Source: Undaria pinnatifida (lineage: Eukaryota > Sar > Phaeophyceae > Laminariales > Alariaceae). Taken from it: a DNA stretch of 64,000 nt. The stretch is from positions 6,255,862 to 6,319,861 of the forward strand of contig JABAKD010000018.1 of the NCBI GenBank assembly GCA_012845835.1, given 5' to 3'. The first letter of the stretch is position 1, and every line of letters begins with the position of its first letter. The position numbers were made by a program, and so were the translations under genes. The notes beneath the pieces were generated by a model, which saw only the letters and a program-made list of their open reading frames with translations, was not told where the DNA came from and did no database searches. Below are positions 46,728-56,544 of the stretch, in pieces.

Positions 46728-49700
46728 CGACGACGACTGCCCTCTTGCCTTTTTACGTTTTGTCACAATCGTACTGGAATGACCGTATTATTACTACCAC
46801 TGTTACGGCTTCAGCCGGCACGGGATTCGCGTCACACTGTATGCCTTCGCACGAGTAGCTAGGGGCACTGCCTGGTGACTGTTCTTCACACTGTGATGAC
46901 ATATGATCGGAGCATCGGCACGAGAAAGGCAGGAAGCAGTAAGTTTTGTATGATTTACAGATTCGCGGGTCGGACCCGCGGGGCGCCTGCACGGCAATGG
47001 CCCTCAGATGTAAGCTTGAACAACGCGGATTCGCGGGCCAGAACCGCGGGTTTGACCAGCGGTTCGGCCGAAAACAACTCGCGGGTCATGATGGCTTGAC
47101 CCGCGAGTGACCCGTATCTCGCGGGTCATGACCCGACCCGACCCGCGAGATTTTGAAAACCTCTTGACCAGACCCGACCAGACCCGCGAGATTTTGAAAC
47201 CTCTTGACCCGACCCGACCCGACCCGCGAGATTTTGAAGCCTATTGAACCGACCCGACCCGACCCGCGAGATTTTGAAACCTCTTGACCCGACCCGACCC
47301 GATCCGTGAGATTTTAAAATGTTATGACCCGACCCGACCCGATCCGCGAGATTTGAAACTCCCTTGACCAGTGAAAAGCCCTGAAAAAATCTAGACTGAA
47401 AAATTCCCCCAAAGCAACACAATTATGCAGGCTCATAGGCAGCGGCACAGGGATATTTTGGTCGTATCTTCAATTTTTCACGTGCTTCATCATAGCAAGA
47501 TCGTGTTTTCATTGGCATCCGTCTTCCGAGTTATACTGCAATAATTACCTCACACTCATTTCTCGTTACGTGGCGCAAGAGAACAGCAGCAGTAGCAGTG
47601 CTATTGAACGCTTCATCGGGCACTCGTTGGGAGAGAAATTCATCTTAATCCCGTGCATATACCACTGAAATAATACCCCCACACTATTGCCAACTAGTAT
47701 TTCTTACCGCCACTGGCTGAACTATGAGCGACGCGTCAACGTGAAAACACCAAGAACGACTACAACAGCATACAAAACAACAACAACCACCATCAACCGA
47801 CACAATCACGACCACCATCACCACCAACAACACCAACACCACCACCACCAACAACACCACCTACCGAAACCACCAACTATCACCACCAACAACACCAAGC
47901 AACAACAACCACCACCACCACTAACACCAACACCACCAACCATAACCACCAAGCACCACCACCACGAGCAACAATCACCACAACCACCACCACCACCGGA
48001 CCAACAACAAGAACTACAACCTTACCTCCCCCAGGTCGATCTCCTCACAGTAAAGCTTGTCCGAGTCTGGGTGCTCCCACGCTTTAACGATCACGCCAAC
48101 GCGAACATCCAGCTTAGACGGGTCCCCATCCACCGGTGCAGCAGGCGCAGGCTTATCCCCCCCCCCCGGTCCCGCTTTCCCTCCGCCTCCCTTCCCTTCA
48201 GAAGAACTCGCCGCAGCTTCTGTCGCTGTCGCGTCCCCACCACCCTCCTTGTCCTTCTTGTTCTTGTTCTCACTCTTGTTCTTGTCCTTATCCTTCTTAC
48301 CGCTGCCCCCCCCGCCCGAGGCCTGGTCACCCCTCCCAGGCATCCCCGGTACAGACTTCGGGCTTGCTGCTACTGCATCACCCGGGGTGGTAGCGGCGGT
48401 GGTGGAGGGGGGAGGAGATGCAGTAGGATTGCGTTTCGGGGGTAGGGGGATGGGGATAGGGGTGAAGATGTTGAGGGGTACCGTGGGAGGGGTGACCTTG
48501 CAGGAGGGTGCCATTGCCTTCACGCGGTGCTGCACGTGGTTGAACCTAGATAAAGCAGGGGTGGAGAAGGGAGGGGAAAGGGGGACGAGAGGGGAGGGCG
48601 ATAGGAGATGTAGGGGGGTGAGGGAGGGGGGGGGGGGGCGAAAAATCAGAGAAAACACCGAAGCAAGATGAGACATCCAGTGGTACATACAAAGAAAAAA
48701 ACAAAAAATCAGAGAAAAAGCAACATGCATTTAAAAAATAACACACAATAAAAGGAAAAGTTGAAATCACGTGAAGACCAAAGCAAAAACAAGAAACAAG
48801 AAATCGGACATAAGACACGTGCGCATCTCACCAGCGGGAAAGGTCGAGGGAGTTCTTGGCAGAGGCGGCATTCGCGGCGGTTACTGCGGGGGCGCAAGCG
48901 AAGTACACGACGATGTCCGCCAAGGAAAAGACCTCTCCCGCAAGAAACGATCGGCCTTTCAGGTGTCGGTTCACGCTGCCCAGGTGCTCTGGGGTAAAAG
49001 AGGTGGCGAAGTCCAGCCAAGAGTCAACCTGGCCATGGGGTTACAACACGTAGAGATAGATGGACATGAACAGCTGTTGTTTCATCCAGACGAGCCAGCG
49101 GCGGCAGTAGCAGCAGCAGATAATACGCAATTATTTTGAGCAGCTATCGATGCGCCTAAACGCATTAGCAGCAGCAAAAGCAGCAAAAGCACCAACACCA
49201 GCAGGGAAAACTCTCAAGCACGAGTTGAAAGAGGTAAGAGAATTCCAGCAAAGAGTTAACCTGGTCATGAGGTTAAACATGTAGAGACGGACATGAGCAG
49301 CTGTTGTTTCCTCCACACGAGCCAGCCGCAGAAGCAACAGAAAATACGCTATCGTAATAAGCAGCTATCGATGCGTCTAAACGAAGCAGCAGCAACAGCA
49401 ACAACAGCAGGTGAAACTCTCCAGCACTCCGAGGTGAAAGCGGTTCGTAGACAAGTCCAGCCAAGAGCCAACCTAACAGTGGGGATAAAAACAAGTAGCT
49501 GTTGGTGCATCCAGACGAGCCAGTAGCAGAAGCAGCAGAACTACATTCAGCAGCTAACGATGCGTCTAACGCAGACGTAGCAGCAGCAGCAGTAGTAGCA
49601 GCAGCAGCAGGAAGGGAGAAAAAAAAACAGTGTAACTGTTCGCTCTAACCAGGTGGTCCGAGGTGAAAGAAGTGGCAAAGTCCAGCCAAGAGTCGACCTG

Positions 49701-52700
49701 GCCACGGCGTAAACGGAGCCAACAAGAAAACAGTCAACCCTTGCAGGGTCCACCGCAAAAAACAAAAACACGACAGGTGCGATGTTATCAACCGCCCAGC
49801 ACGAGAGTGCAGCAGGACGAATACCAGCATACGACGCGTGCTGCGATAGAGGTAGCATTTTTCGTCTGAAACGGTTTCTGCAAGACTTGGGGCTCCTTAA
49901 CCCAAAATCGTCGGAAAAAATTGGTCACATTTTTTTTTTTACATGGTTCTCGTTTTATACCTGAGGCCATGGGATTTTTCATCCTGTAGCGGTTTACTCT
50001 CATCCAAAACAGTTGTTGGGTACAGAAGGTAAGGTAAGATAAGATGAGGAAATGTGAGGTAAGGTGAGGTAAAGAAGGACATGTCTTGACCTCCCAAAGC
50101 GAGGGGTAGTATTAAGAAAAAAAAAGGTGGACCTCCCAAAGTGAGGGGTAGTATTGAGAAAAAAAAGTGGAGCACCTCTATCGTAGTAGCACGCGTCGTA
50201 CTAAAAATAGTACGTACCCAGGGTACCGCAGGGGGGCCACTTTTGGGCCCTTCCTTCTTGCAGTAACCTCCCATGCTCCTGTGCAGTCTTGATCTCCCGT
50301 GCTGTTTTAACGATGCGACACGAATCCGCCATGGAAAGGTAAGCTACGCCGCGCCTAAGAACCGCCTAGACTATTTTGTGTCCGTGAGGCGCAGCGTCAC
50401 TCGCGCGAGTGGTCAAAATCCGGCGGTGAAAATTGCGGGTATTAGCATATATTAACATCTCCCCTACCTGCCATAGCCTTGATCGTGGGGTGCGCGTGTC
50501 GTACTAAACCCAAGTGAAAAAACAAAAAAAAAATGCGTACATAGTGTTACTTTCGTACATAATCCCAATCTCTCTGGCGTAATCTTAATTCTGACCTTTT
50601 TCAAGAGTGGCGTCATTTTTGCTTGAGTCTTCGAGGGCGAGTCTAAGCTCACACCCGGTATGAAACTATGACTCTGCACACTCCGAATGCCTCCCAAGGT
50701 GTTATTAGTATACAAAAACACAAAGCATTATTTTCAGCATTGGCCATCGTTTTTAGGGCGGGGGGGGGGGGGGGTACTCGTGTGTTGCTCGCCTTTGTCA
50801 TTTGACCATTGACCACGCACCCCTTTCCAGAAGAGAGCACCGTTCCTACCCCTAATAGAGACGCCTCCAACATTTGGGCGATTGTGACTTGTTTCCAAAT
50901 ATTACGTTAAACAGGTTTTGCTTTGATAAACGGATAAACAGTGTTATCAGCATACTCGGGTTTAGTGTCAACCATTGCCTTTCGGAGGGGGTGATAAACC
51001 CTGACCCCAACCCTAATCCTAGTCATGAAACCCCCATCGTACCGAACTCTAAACCAGTATATACCGAGCACACCTTGGGAGACATTCAAGGTATGCAGGG
51101 AAACATTGAAACCCCCATCATATCATAATTAGCTGACTCTACAACCACTATATACCCATTACACCTTGGGAGGCATCCGAGGTGTGCAGAGTAAACACTT
51201 GCAGACCGCGTTAGCAAACAGGTGCCACTCTCTTTCGGCATCGGTTGCCCCTGTCCCACTGTGACTGAAGTTCTGTAGTTTTGAGGCTCCAATTTCAATT
51301 TCCAGCTCAGTCGCAAGCAACCACGCCGGGAGGCACGTCTACGTCTAGATGGCTAGACGGACAGACGGTCCACCTAGGATTTTCCTTCTCCATGTAGATG
51401 GCGTGTCCCCTCCCCTATCTCCTATATGCAATAGCGCCAACACATCGTTCTGCATGCAACGTAAAAAATGGTATGTTACAACAACGTGGAAACACTTTCC
51501 CCAAAAGGGGTGATTCTTACGCGTCCCCGGTTTTAGCCGTCTAGGCGTCTGTCTAGGGTTTTGCTGGTAGACCTTCCGTCTAGGAGTAAAACTGCCGTCT
51601 CCCACAATACTCGGTCGCAGGAGCTTTTGCGCTCAACGATCTTCCGGACAGGTCGTTTTCATAGGTGCCTTCCATTCTCTGCACCGGTACATGCCTTCAC
51701 TTTGTATCGCTCACACGAAATAGGGTTCATCAACGCCACAGTTCGTCTATTTTCGTTGAATTCCACAGCGAAGCGGGCAATCATGTTACAGCGAATCTAC
51801 GAATAATTTCACTGTGAGTTAGGCAATCATATGGCAGATAAATAGGCGGTCAAGTCAGAGGAGAATCGGCCAGTCAAATCACAGCCAAATCAACTAATGC
51901 TACTATAGTACCTGGTAGAGAGAATCGGCCGGTCAAATCACGGAGATCAGACCACTCATATTCCGGCAAATCAGTCAATCTTAACTCAGAGAATTGGCCG
52001 GTCACATCACAGCGATTCGGCCATCACATCACAGCCCACCGCAAGAGGGCCACTGATCAATGAGATAAAACACAGTTCAAGAGCTTAGGAGATCATGCCT
52101 GCAGCGGGCTCGCGTGCTCTCGCGCAGCATCGTGTAAAGCAAGACAACTTTATAAAAATATTCTAACAACGTCAGCTGTGAGATCGACGAATTTGGGGTC
52201 GATTCTCATATTTGCAAGCTGCGTAATACATCGGTTATTCAACCCGTAGGCGAAAATAAAAACCGTGAGGAGGGCTCCAGGGTAATCTCAACACGGGAGC
52301 CACTACAGGTCACGCGGGTGCTTCTTTTGCCCGGCCGGAGCTATTTTTGGGCAAAGACCAGCCATAACAGCATCATACCGTATAAAACATACCATAAATG
52401 AAGTATAGATGTACCACGCAGTTTTGTTGTATTGAGTTTGAACTATTCAATCGATCGTACTCACAGCTCACGTTTTGCAAATATATATAAAAACTTGAAA
52501 CCCTCAAGAGAACACACCCCCTGAAACGATTTTTCGAGTCGATTTCACCCCAAAACGAAGGGGGCCGGCCTACACGACGAAAATTCTGTTTTGGGAAATC
52601 CCTCGTCGGTTCTATTTGTATAGACGCTCCTCTCTGCCGAGAAGATAGCACGCGAAAACCGCCCCACGAGGGTTGTTGTTATCTTGCGCGTTAGTGATAC

Positions 52701-54937
52701 ACCGGACGAAATCGAAGCGGGTACCGTATACTCCCAAAGTCTCTCAGAGCGCGTCGTAAATTATGTCCACCTTGTTGGAACGGTTGGAATGGAACGAGGC
52801 TGGTCGGATTCGTTCGCTCCATTCCAATCTGTTTGTGTCCGACGTGAAACTGGCTAATTCTGGACAACCGACCCGAACAGATCAAAGCTGAACTGAATCT
52901 TGCGGCGGGACCGTGCAGCTCGACTCTACGGCAGGGGTGTCGTCACGTGGGCAGCGACTGCTCCTAACACAGAGAGCAATTCCACACGCAAATGTACCGC
53001 AAGGCAAGCCTCACAGAGGTGCTAGCCACCCAAGCGGCACCGTCGGAACAAATCGATAAAAGTTGTGATATTGCCCTCGCGGCCCCACGAAGGGAAAACT
53101 TCTACGAGCATAGGCGCCACACCTTTGCCATAAAACATATCGCCAGAACCTCGTTCGCAACCCAGTATTTTGACACGCGAGCCTCCTGGTCAGGCCATGG
53201 CGGTATCGCGTGGCTCCTGCCGCTGGCGAGCCCTACGGCGTCCACATACGCTCCACCCCGTGAGTGCTATGTCATCCCATGTGCACCCATACCCTCGTGT
53301 GTCTCCAGCGCAAGCAGCAACACTCCCAGACATGAAGAAACACTCTCAGCACCGCTTTGTAATTGCCGTAAATCTCGTTCTAAGTGGGTCGTTGTTCGGT
53401 TTTGCTGCACAAGATCAACAAACCTGGGACATAGTCTTCCTCTTCCAAGCTTACGGTTGGGGTGGGAACGCTGGGAATCTATTCGATTTACAGCAAGCAA
53501 AATTTCTTGCCGTTCCAGGTTCCAAGCGTTCCAATGCCTGTTTTTGGGGGGGGGTTAACCCCTTTACCACTGGAAACCCGTTTTTGGGGACAAATTACTT
53601 GGATTTGGTATAGGGAGGGGTTCGGGGGCCCTAAAGGGGTTAAGACACCCCCTCACCAGTACCTGTATTTCACCTATATCTGAAGAGTCTGAGAATTAAC
53701 ACGCCGGGCTGATCATTGCCTCTTCCTGACTTACTAGTTCGTACAGATCCCTGGGTGGTGGCACATCTTTAGCTCGAACGCAAGCCACTGATAAACACGT
53801 GGAAGCGTGTGCAGATTACGCAGATCGTGCCAGATCAGAGGGTAGAATGTGCTTGTGATACAACTCCGGGCAAACGTGAGATGGCGTGATGATACGACCA
53901 CACCCTGTAGATCACTACGGCGGACTCTGTTGTGCTTATCATTCATATTCTGGAGATCAGCCCGTCGAAAATGGTGCAGATTATGCAGTTCCGTTGAAAT
54001 GATTTACGTGATATGTACGGTGGTGATCTGATATACCTGGTGTATGGTATATGCCCGGCGTGCGAAAATCTTCAGAGTATATCAGCTGCACCTTGCACGT
54101 CGGCATACGTAATGCCCAGAATACGATTGCCTGCCCCAGTACTTTCTTCGCCCATACCCAAAACTAAAGACTGATGTACTGGTATCCGCTTGTTCTACTA
54201 ACTTCTGTACTATTAATACTATTGCACTCTTTTGTGACGGCGTGAAGATCTCTACTAATGCTGCTGTGCTTCGATTGCAATGCTGGGCTGCTGCGGGCGA
54301 TGCTGCCTCCCCGCACATACTGGGCAGGGCAAAGCGGTGCGGCCGTGGGTTCATGACGTATGATGATAGGCGAGGTGGTTGGTTTTGTAAGCGAACCGCA
54401 GCTCCGCGGCACTCCATATCCTCTCACCTGCAAATGCTTGGTATTCATAGAGGGTTTTCAAAGGTGATAAACCCCACACGATGGACAATACGTCTAAAAC
54501 TAATGATGATCACGGCATCCGCCACCCGCAGCAGCCCGGGCTGCGAAGGTACACACGGTGTGTGTCCGCAATGCAGCGAGCGGTACCACACGCGGCCAGG
54601 CAGCATGGTTGCGCCGCTTTCACAGCAGCAGTTGTTCTTTACTCGCTTGCTAAGATATCAATGGACCCTTTTTGGATGCTAAACGTGGGCCCCAAAAAGT
54701 TTAACGTCGATGCAGCGCCGCAAACGGGCTAGACCGTACCTCTGCCCGGTGCTCCGGGGTGGCTCCCGGCAGCAGCAGCTGCTTCGCCGCTCCGCCTCCA
54801 TCCGCACAGAGCCTTCTAATGGCCAAGTTGCTTGATACCGTTGCTTCGCTCTCCTTGATACCGTTAGCTTCCGCCGCTGCTGCATCTGCGCAGGAACTCT
54901 TCCCCGCCACATAGTTCAAGAAGTACACTACCGACAT
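41842..54937 (-). CDS. copy B: GST-C-like plus EMAP-II tRNA-binding-domain protein (Arc1p-like synthetase cofactor)
   Basis: Six exons on the minus strand join in phase to 436 residues. Residues 1-132 carry the end of a GST-like fold, with VDSWLDFATS, then LKGRSFLAGE and the GST-C signature FSLADIVVYFA. Residues 133-270 are a Pro-rich then Lys-rich linker (KKDKDKNKSENKNKKDKE). Residues 271 to the end are an EMAP-II/tRNA-binding domain with KLDVRVGVIVKAWEHPDSDK, GLRANYTLEEMQGRRV, IEPPPGAAIGARV and a C-terminal IFEKCVPKLRTNSEGLPGYD. This layout is that of Arc1p, which binds tRNA and delivers it to cytosolic methionyl- and glutamyl-tRNA synthetases; the GST-like part mediates complex assembly. 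The start is the ATG at 54937-54935; the frame is open upstream, but the encoded protein begins naturally there. It lies head-to-tail with copy A and divergent from the SelW-like gene. Confidence 0.9.
42478..42615 (-). CDS. copy B exon 5
   Basis: Acceptor TTTAG|GTACTC. 138 nt to AAG|GCAAGG. A canonical GT six bases downstream (AGG|GTAAAA) would add Ala-Arg in frame. The GC site gives the family-like QKKK-IFEK junction and is the only site shared with copy A. Confidence 0.85.
43045..43173 (-). CDS. copy B exon 4
   Basis: 129 nt, acceptor GTTTCAG, donor ATG|GTGAGC. It encodes GKTRMIASGLRANYTLEEMQ to GGFKSEGM. The same length and phase occur in copy A. Confidence 0.9.
43320..43600. repeat. dispersed repeat, copy 3
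   Basis: Same family as 29691-30110 and 30601-31060 (GGGACGGAGCATGTCGGGTT, GCATGAAGGGTGAGCTGCAT). Confidence 0.75.
43785..43985. repeat. ~32-bp minisatellite
   Basis: About six units of GGCGGTCTGAGTAAGGCGGT followed by GTCCCGACATA or GGCCCGACATA. Confidence 0.9.
44388..45330. mobile_element. pogo/Tigger-like DNA transposon, internally deleted (943 bp)
   Basis: Starts CAGTCAAACCCCGCTTAAAG and ends with a perfect 24-base inverted copy, flanked by TA on both sides (44386-44387 and 45331-45332). TA target sites and CAGT..AACC..CTTAA-type ends are typical of the pogo branch of Tc1/mariner. The minus strand retains a Cys/His-rich coding remnant but no DDE transposase, so this is a non-autonomous copy. 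Confidence 0.85.
44893..45243 (-). pseudogene. Cys/His-rich (zinc-binding-like) coding remnant inside the pogo-like element
   Basis: The open frame contains CGEPTCKMKSVPVSAIHQCP, then CGRAMHGFCG and CTDCQKRAG: regularly spaced Cys and His residues as in a zinc-binding domain. A CAG/CTG run interrupts the region upstream of it. It is probably part of the lost transposase gene; I cannot name the domain family. Confidence 0.45.
45785..46060. repeat. GACCCG array, left
   Basis: CCCGACCCGACCC runs joined by GAGACGTCTTG and CGCGAGATTTTGAAAT spacers. Confidence 0.85.
46285..46760. repeat. two ~280-bp direct copies with CTG runs
   Basis: AGCCGCCTCCGGCAGCAAGC and GGGGCGGTGGATCTGTCAGC occur at about 46325-46375 and 46592-46643, each copy followed by CTG-rich sequence. 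Confidence 0.85.
47030..47365. repeat. GACCCG array, right
   Basis: About six units of ~46 bp: CCGACCCGACCCGCGAGATT followed by TTGAAACCTCTTGA. Confidence 0.9.
47770..48005. repeat. ACC/AAC low-complexity tract
   Basis: (ACC)n and (AAC)n sequence immediately downstream of the exon 3 donor of copy B. The His/Thr/Pro-rich frame here is an artefact. Confidence 0.9.
48026..48545 (-). CDS. copy B exon 3 (linker and start of tRNA-binding domain)
   Basis: Acceptor TATCTAG|G completes the Trp codon and continues FNHVQHRVK. 520 nt, donor GAG|GTAAGG. It contains the Lys-rich linker and HPDSDKLYCEEIDLGE. Confidence 0.9.
48832..49028 (-). CDS. copy B exon 2 (GST-C core)
   Basis: Acceptor GGCCAG|GTTGAC, donor CGCTG|GTGAGA, 197 nt, leaving phase 2. 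It encodes VDSWLDFA to LDLSR and the first two bases of a Trp codon that is completed by exon 3. Confidence 0.9.
49029..49770 (-). repeat. three degenerate tandem copies of the exon 2 boundary
   Basis: Upstream of the real exon 2 acceptor, three more AG|GT(T/C) plus exon-like starts lie at 49260, 49472 and 49697 (spacing 212-232 bp). The farthest still reads VDSWLDFATSFTSDHLV; the nearer two are more diverged. Intervening sequence (AGCTGTTG..CCAGACGAGCC, CAGCAG runs) is repeated too. Confidence 0.8.
49834..50196. mobile_element. MITE-A copy with duplicated right part
   Basis: ACGCGTGCTGCGATAGAGG to CTATCGTAGTAGCACGCGT. The GAGGGGTAGTATT block near the right end occurs twice. Confidence 0.7.
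50210..50480. repeat. MITE-D copy
   Basis: GGGTACCGCAGGGGGGCC at the left, AAAGGTAAGCTACGCCGCGCC and CACTCGCGCGAGTGG inside, CCTGCCATAGCCTTGATC at the right. Confidence 0.55.
50671..51196. repeat. inverted-repeat-bounded segment (~520 bp)
   Basis: ACTCTGCACACTCCGAATGC at the left and the imperfect inverse near 51155-51191 (CACCTTGGGAGGCATCCGAG) face each other over about 40 bp. A third, weaker copy lies at about 51060-51105. A G run and the GTGGTCAATGGTCAAATGAC-type block lie inside. Confidence 0.5.
51197..51830. other. intronic, no gene seen
   Basis: GTCTAG/CTAGAC words recur near 51337-51590. Nothing else is supported. Confidence 0.3.
51831..52080. repeat. degenerate ~28-bp repeat
   Basis: Imperfect copies of GAGAATCGGCCGGTCAAATC. 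Confidence 0.65.
52081..53554. other. intronic; unassigned open frames
   Basis: Overlapping plus-strand frames at 52992-53558 (188 codons) and 53170-53613 have no recognised domain, and the second runs into a satellite-family repeat. GTCAGCTGTGAGATCGACGA near 52165 is part of a dispersed repeat. Confidence 0.3.
53555..53645. repeat. single unit of the 87-bp satellite family
   Basis: CCACTGGAAACCCGTTTTTG, GGGGACAAATTACTTG and GGGGCCCTAAAGGGGTTAAG. Confidence 0.75.
53646..54739. other. 5' part of copy B intron 1, no feature seen
   Basis: No exon or repeat boundary is supported apart from the splice donor at its end. Confidence 0.3.
54740..54937 (-). CDS. copy B exon 1
   Basis: 66 codons starting MSVVYFLNYVAGK and ending TPEHRAE, donor GAG|GTACGG, phase 0. 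The end reads like the sequence just before GST-C in synthetase-associated proteins. Confidence 0.8.
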
Positions 54938-55572
54938 TGTTCTCCTGTAGCTTTCACACTCGCTGCGCACTAGCACTGCCTGTCGAATGTGCTGTCGCTG
55001 GATGCTCTTGGCGGCCTCGAATCCTGTTTTGTCCCCTTCAAAGGTCCGCCTCCCAAGTACATTGAAGTCCCCCTCCAATAATGTTTTGTTCCCCTGCAAA
55101 AGTCCGCTCGCTAATCCCGTTGAACTCCCTTTCTTGTTTTTTGTTTTTTGTTTTTTGTTTTCGCTCCCCGCACCCACTTTCACTTTTGTCGGGGCTGTCT
55201 CTTCGCCACCTTGAAGGTGAGACCATAGCTGGGAGCCCGGCCAGTGTTCGGGAAGAAATTAGTTCATTTTTTCACCCTGGGTCTGTGAGAATGCGCACCT
55301 TGCCGTAGGGTACCGTGTGCACCCCGGGTAGCTCTGTCGCTCTGGACAGGATTCGACATGATGTTTTTTTGAATATCGTCGAAAGAAATATGGATGCTGC
55401 TCGTTCGTATCACGTACTCATAGCTTCGCAACGTATCAGGAAGTCGTTGCCAGGAGCCGGGGGAGAGGACGCCCGCCCTGGAAGATGCCCTGGCATCCCT
55501 AGCATATGGCCCTTGCTCCATGTACTGTCACACACCTGAAATGCGACGTACGAGAGGTTTCGGCCGCCTTGG

Positions 55573-55621
<49 letters not shown>

Positions 55622-56431
55622 GCTCACATTAACTCGCATAATCAAGTCCCTGGTCACAGGACAGGCTCCAGTCGCTCTGGAGCTGAGGAATACCCCAGGG
55701 AACAACTCAAACAAACCAAAGGTGGTACACGCATATATCACAGCTGACGCAATTCATGCCTCCACGAGAAACATACAAAAGTGAAATCGGGAGTCAGCCT
55801 ACGATGTGCCAAGTCCATACTGGTGCATACGTCTCACTACTCGTAGCGCCTGCAAAAACCGACTATACCGCTTGCCACCCAAGACTACCACGTATAGACT
55901 AGACCATATTGCACGTAGTACCTACCTGGTATCACTACTATGCATACGCACGACAGACGCAAGTCAATTGGAGTTGACGTTGACAGCTGCCTGACTTGCC
56001 GTATCCAATTAGTCAAGTAGTGTTGGTGACACTTTGATACAGCAGAACCGGGATAGAAACCAGAGATACCACAGACAGGCTACTTGCTCAGGCGGGGTTT
56101 CTTATTTGGGTGAGGTGGCGTTCTTATAAACCATCTTCAGTGTAACGGCTCCCGGTGTTTGTTCTTCTATTATTGCTGTAAATATAAGTATGCCGGCCTG
56201 TGTGTACCCTATTTTTGCTATGTTGTATAATACCAGTATCACACAGCAGGGCGGAACCAAAAAAGAACCAGAGGGCTACTGACCCACGCTGAGTTTCTTA
56301 TTGTTTTGGAGAGAGGTTGTCGTTCACACTTGACCCCCGGATTTCTTATGTTCCTTGTACACATAGCAGCCCGCCTTTCCTATATCACCCTGTGTTTCTT
56401 GTTGTTCATAGGTGTCTTGAGTACTGATAAC
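54938..56431. promoter_or_regulatory. divergent intergenic region between copy B and the SelW-like gene
   Basis: About 1.5 kb lies between the two presumed start codons, so both promoters should be here. A (TTG)n run (about 55571-55621) and a TTTTTTG-type run (about 55134-55160) are the only obvious sequence features. No TATA box or named motif is claimed. Confidence 0.45.
55571..55621. repeat. (TTG)n microsatellite
   Basis: About 17 TTG units. Confidence 0.95.
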
Positions 56432-56544
56432 ATGAAGAACGCTACGACGAAGATCGCACTGCTTTGCCTGGTCTCTCGCAACGCTTTGCTTCTCGCTCGA
56501 CCGCCACTCAGCAGCGCCTTCGCCGCACCCGCTTCTCCCTCGAG
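56432..56544 (+). CDS. SELENOW: SelW-like exon 1 (signal peptide and ASAFAP-like motif)
   Basis: 37 codons plus two bases, donor TCGAG|GTACAC. It encodes [14 protein letters not shown] and [14 protein letters not shown]. The Phe after Ser-Ser-Ala matches the +1 Phe of plastid presequences. Confidence 0.7.

Larger units (their letters stand above)
45757..47383. mobile_element. hAT-like non-autonomous element (1627 bp) with GACCCG subterminal arrays
   Basis: Ends CAGGGCTTTTCAC and GTGAAAAGCCCTG are perfect 13-base inverted repeats. They are flanked by near-identical 8-base direct repeats, AAAAATTC and AAAAAATC. CAGGG ends and 8-bp duplications are hAT hallmarks. Just inside both ends are arrays of GACCCGACCCGACCCGCGAG units. 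The middle holds two ~280-bp duplicated segments rich in CTG. No transposase is seen. Confidence 0.8.

Noticed and set aside
47687-48445. 252-codon plus-strand frame with His/Thr/Pro runs
   Set aside because: It is low-complexity ACC/AAC sequence running antisense over exon 3 of copy B.
52992-53613. Overlapping 188- and 148-codon plus-strand frames
   Set aside because: No recognised domain, no splice partner, and one runs into a satellite unit.
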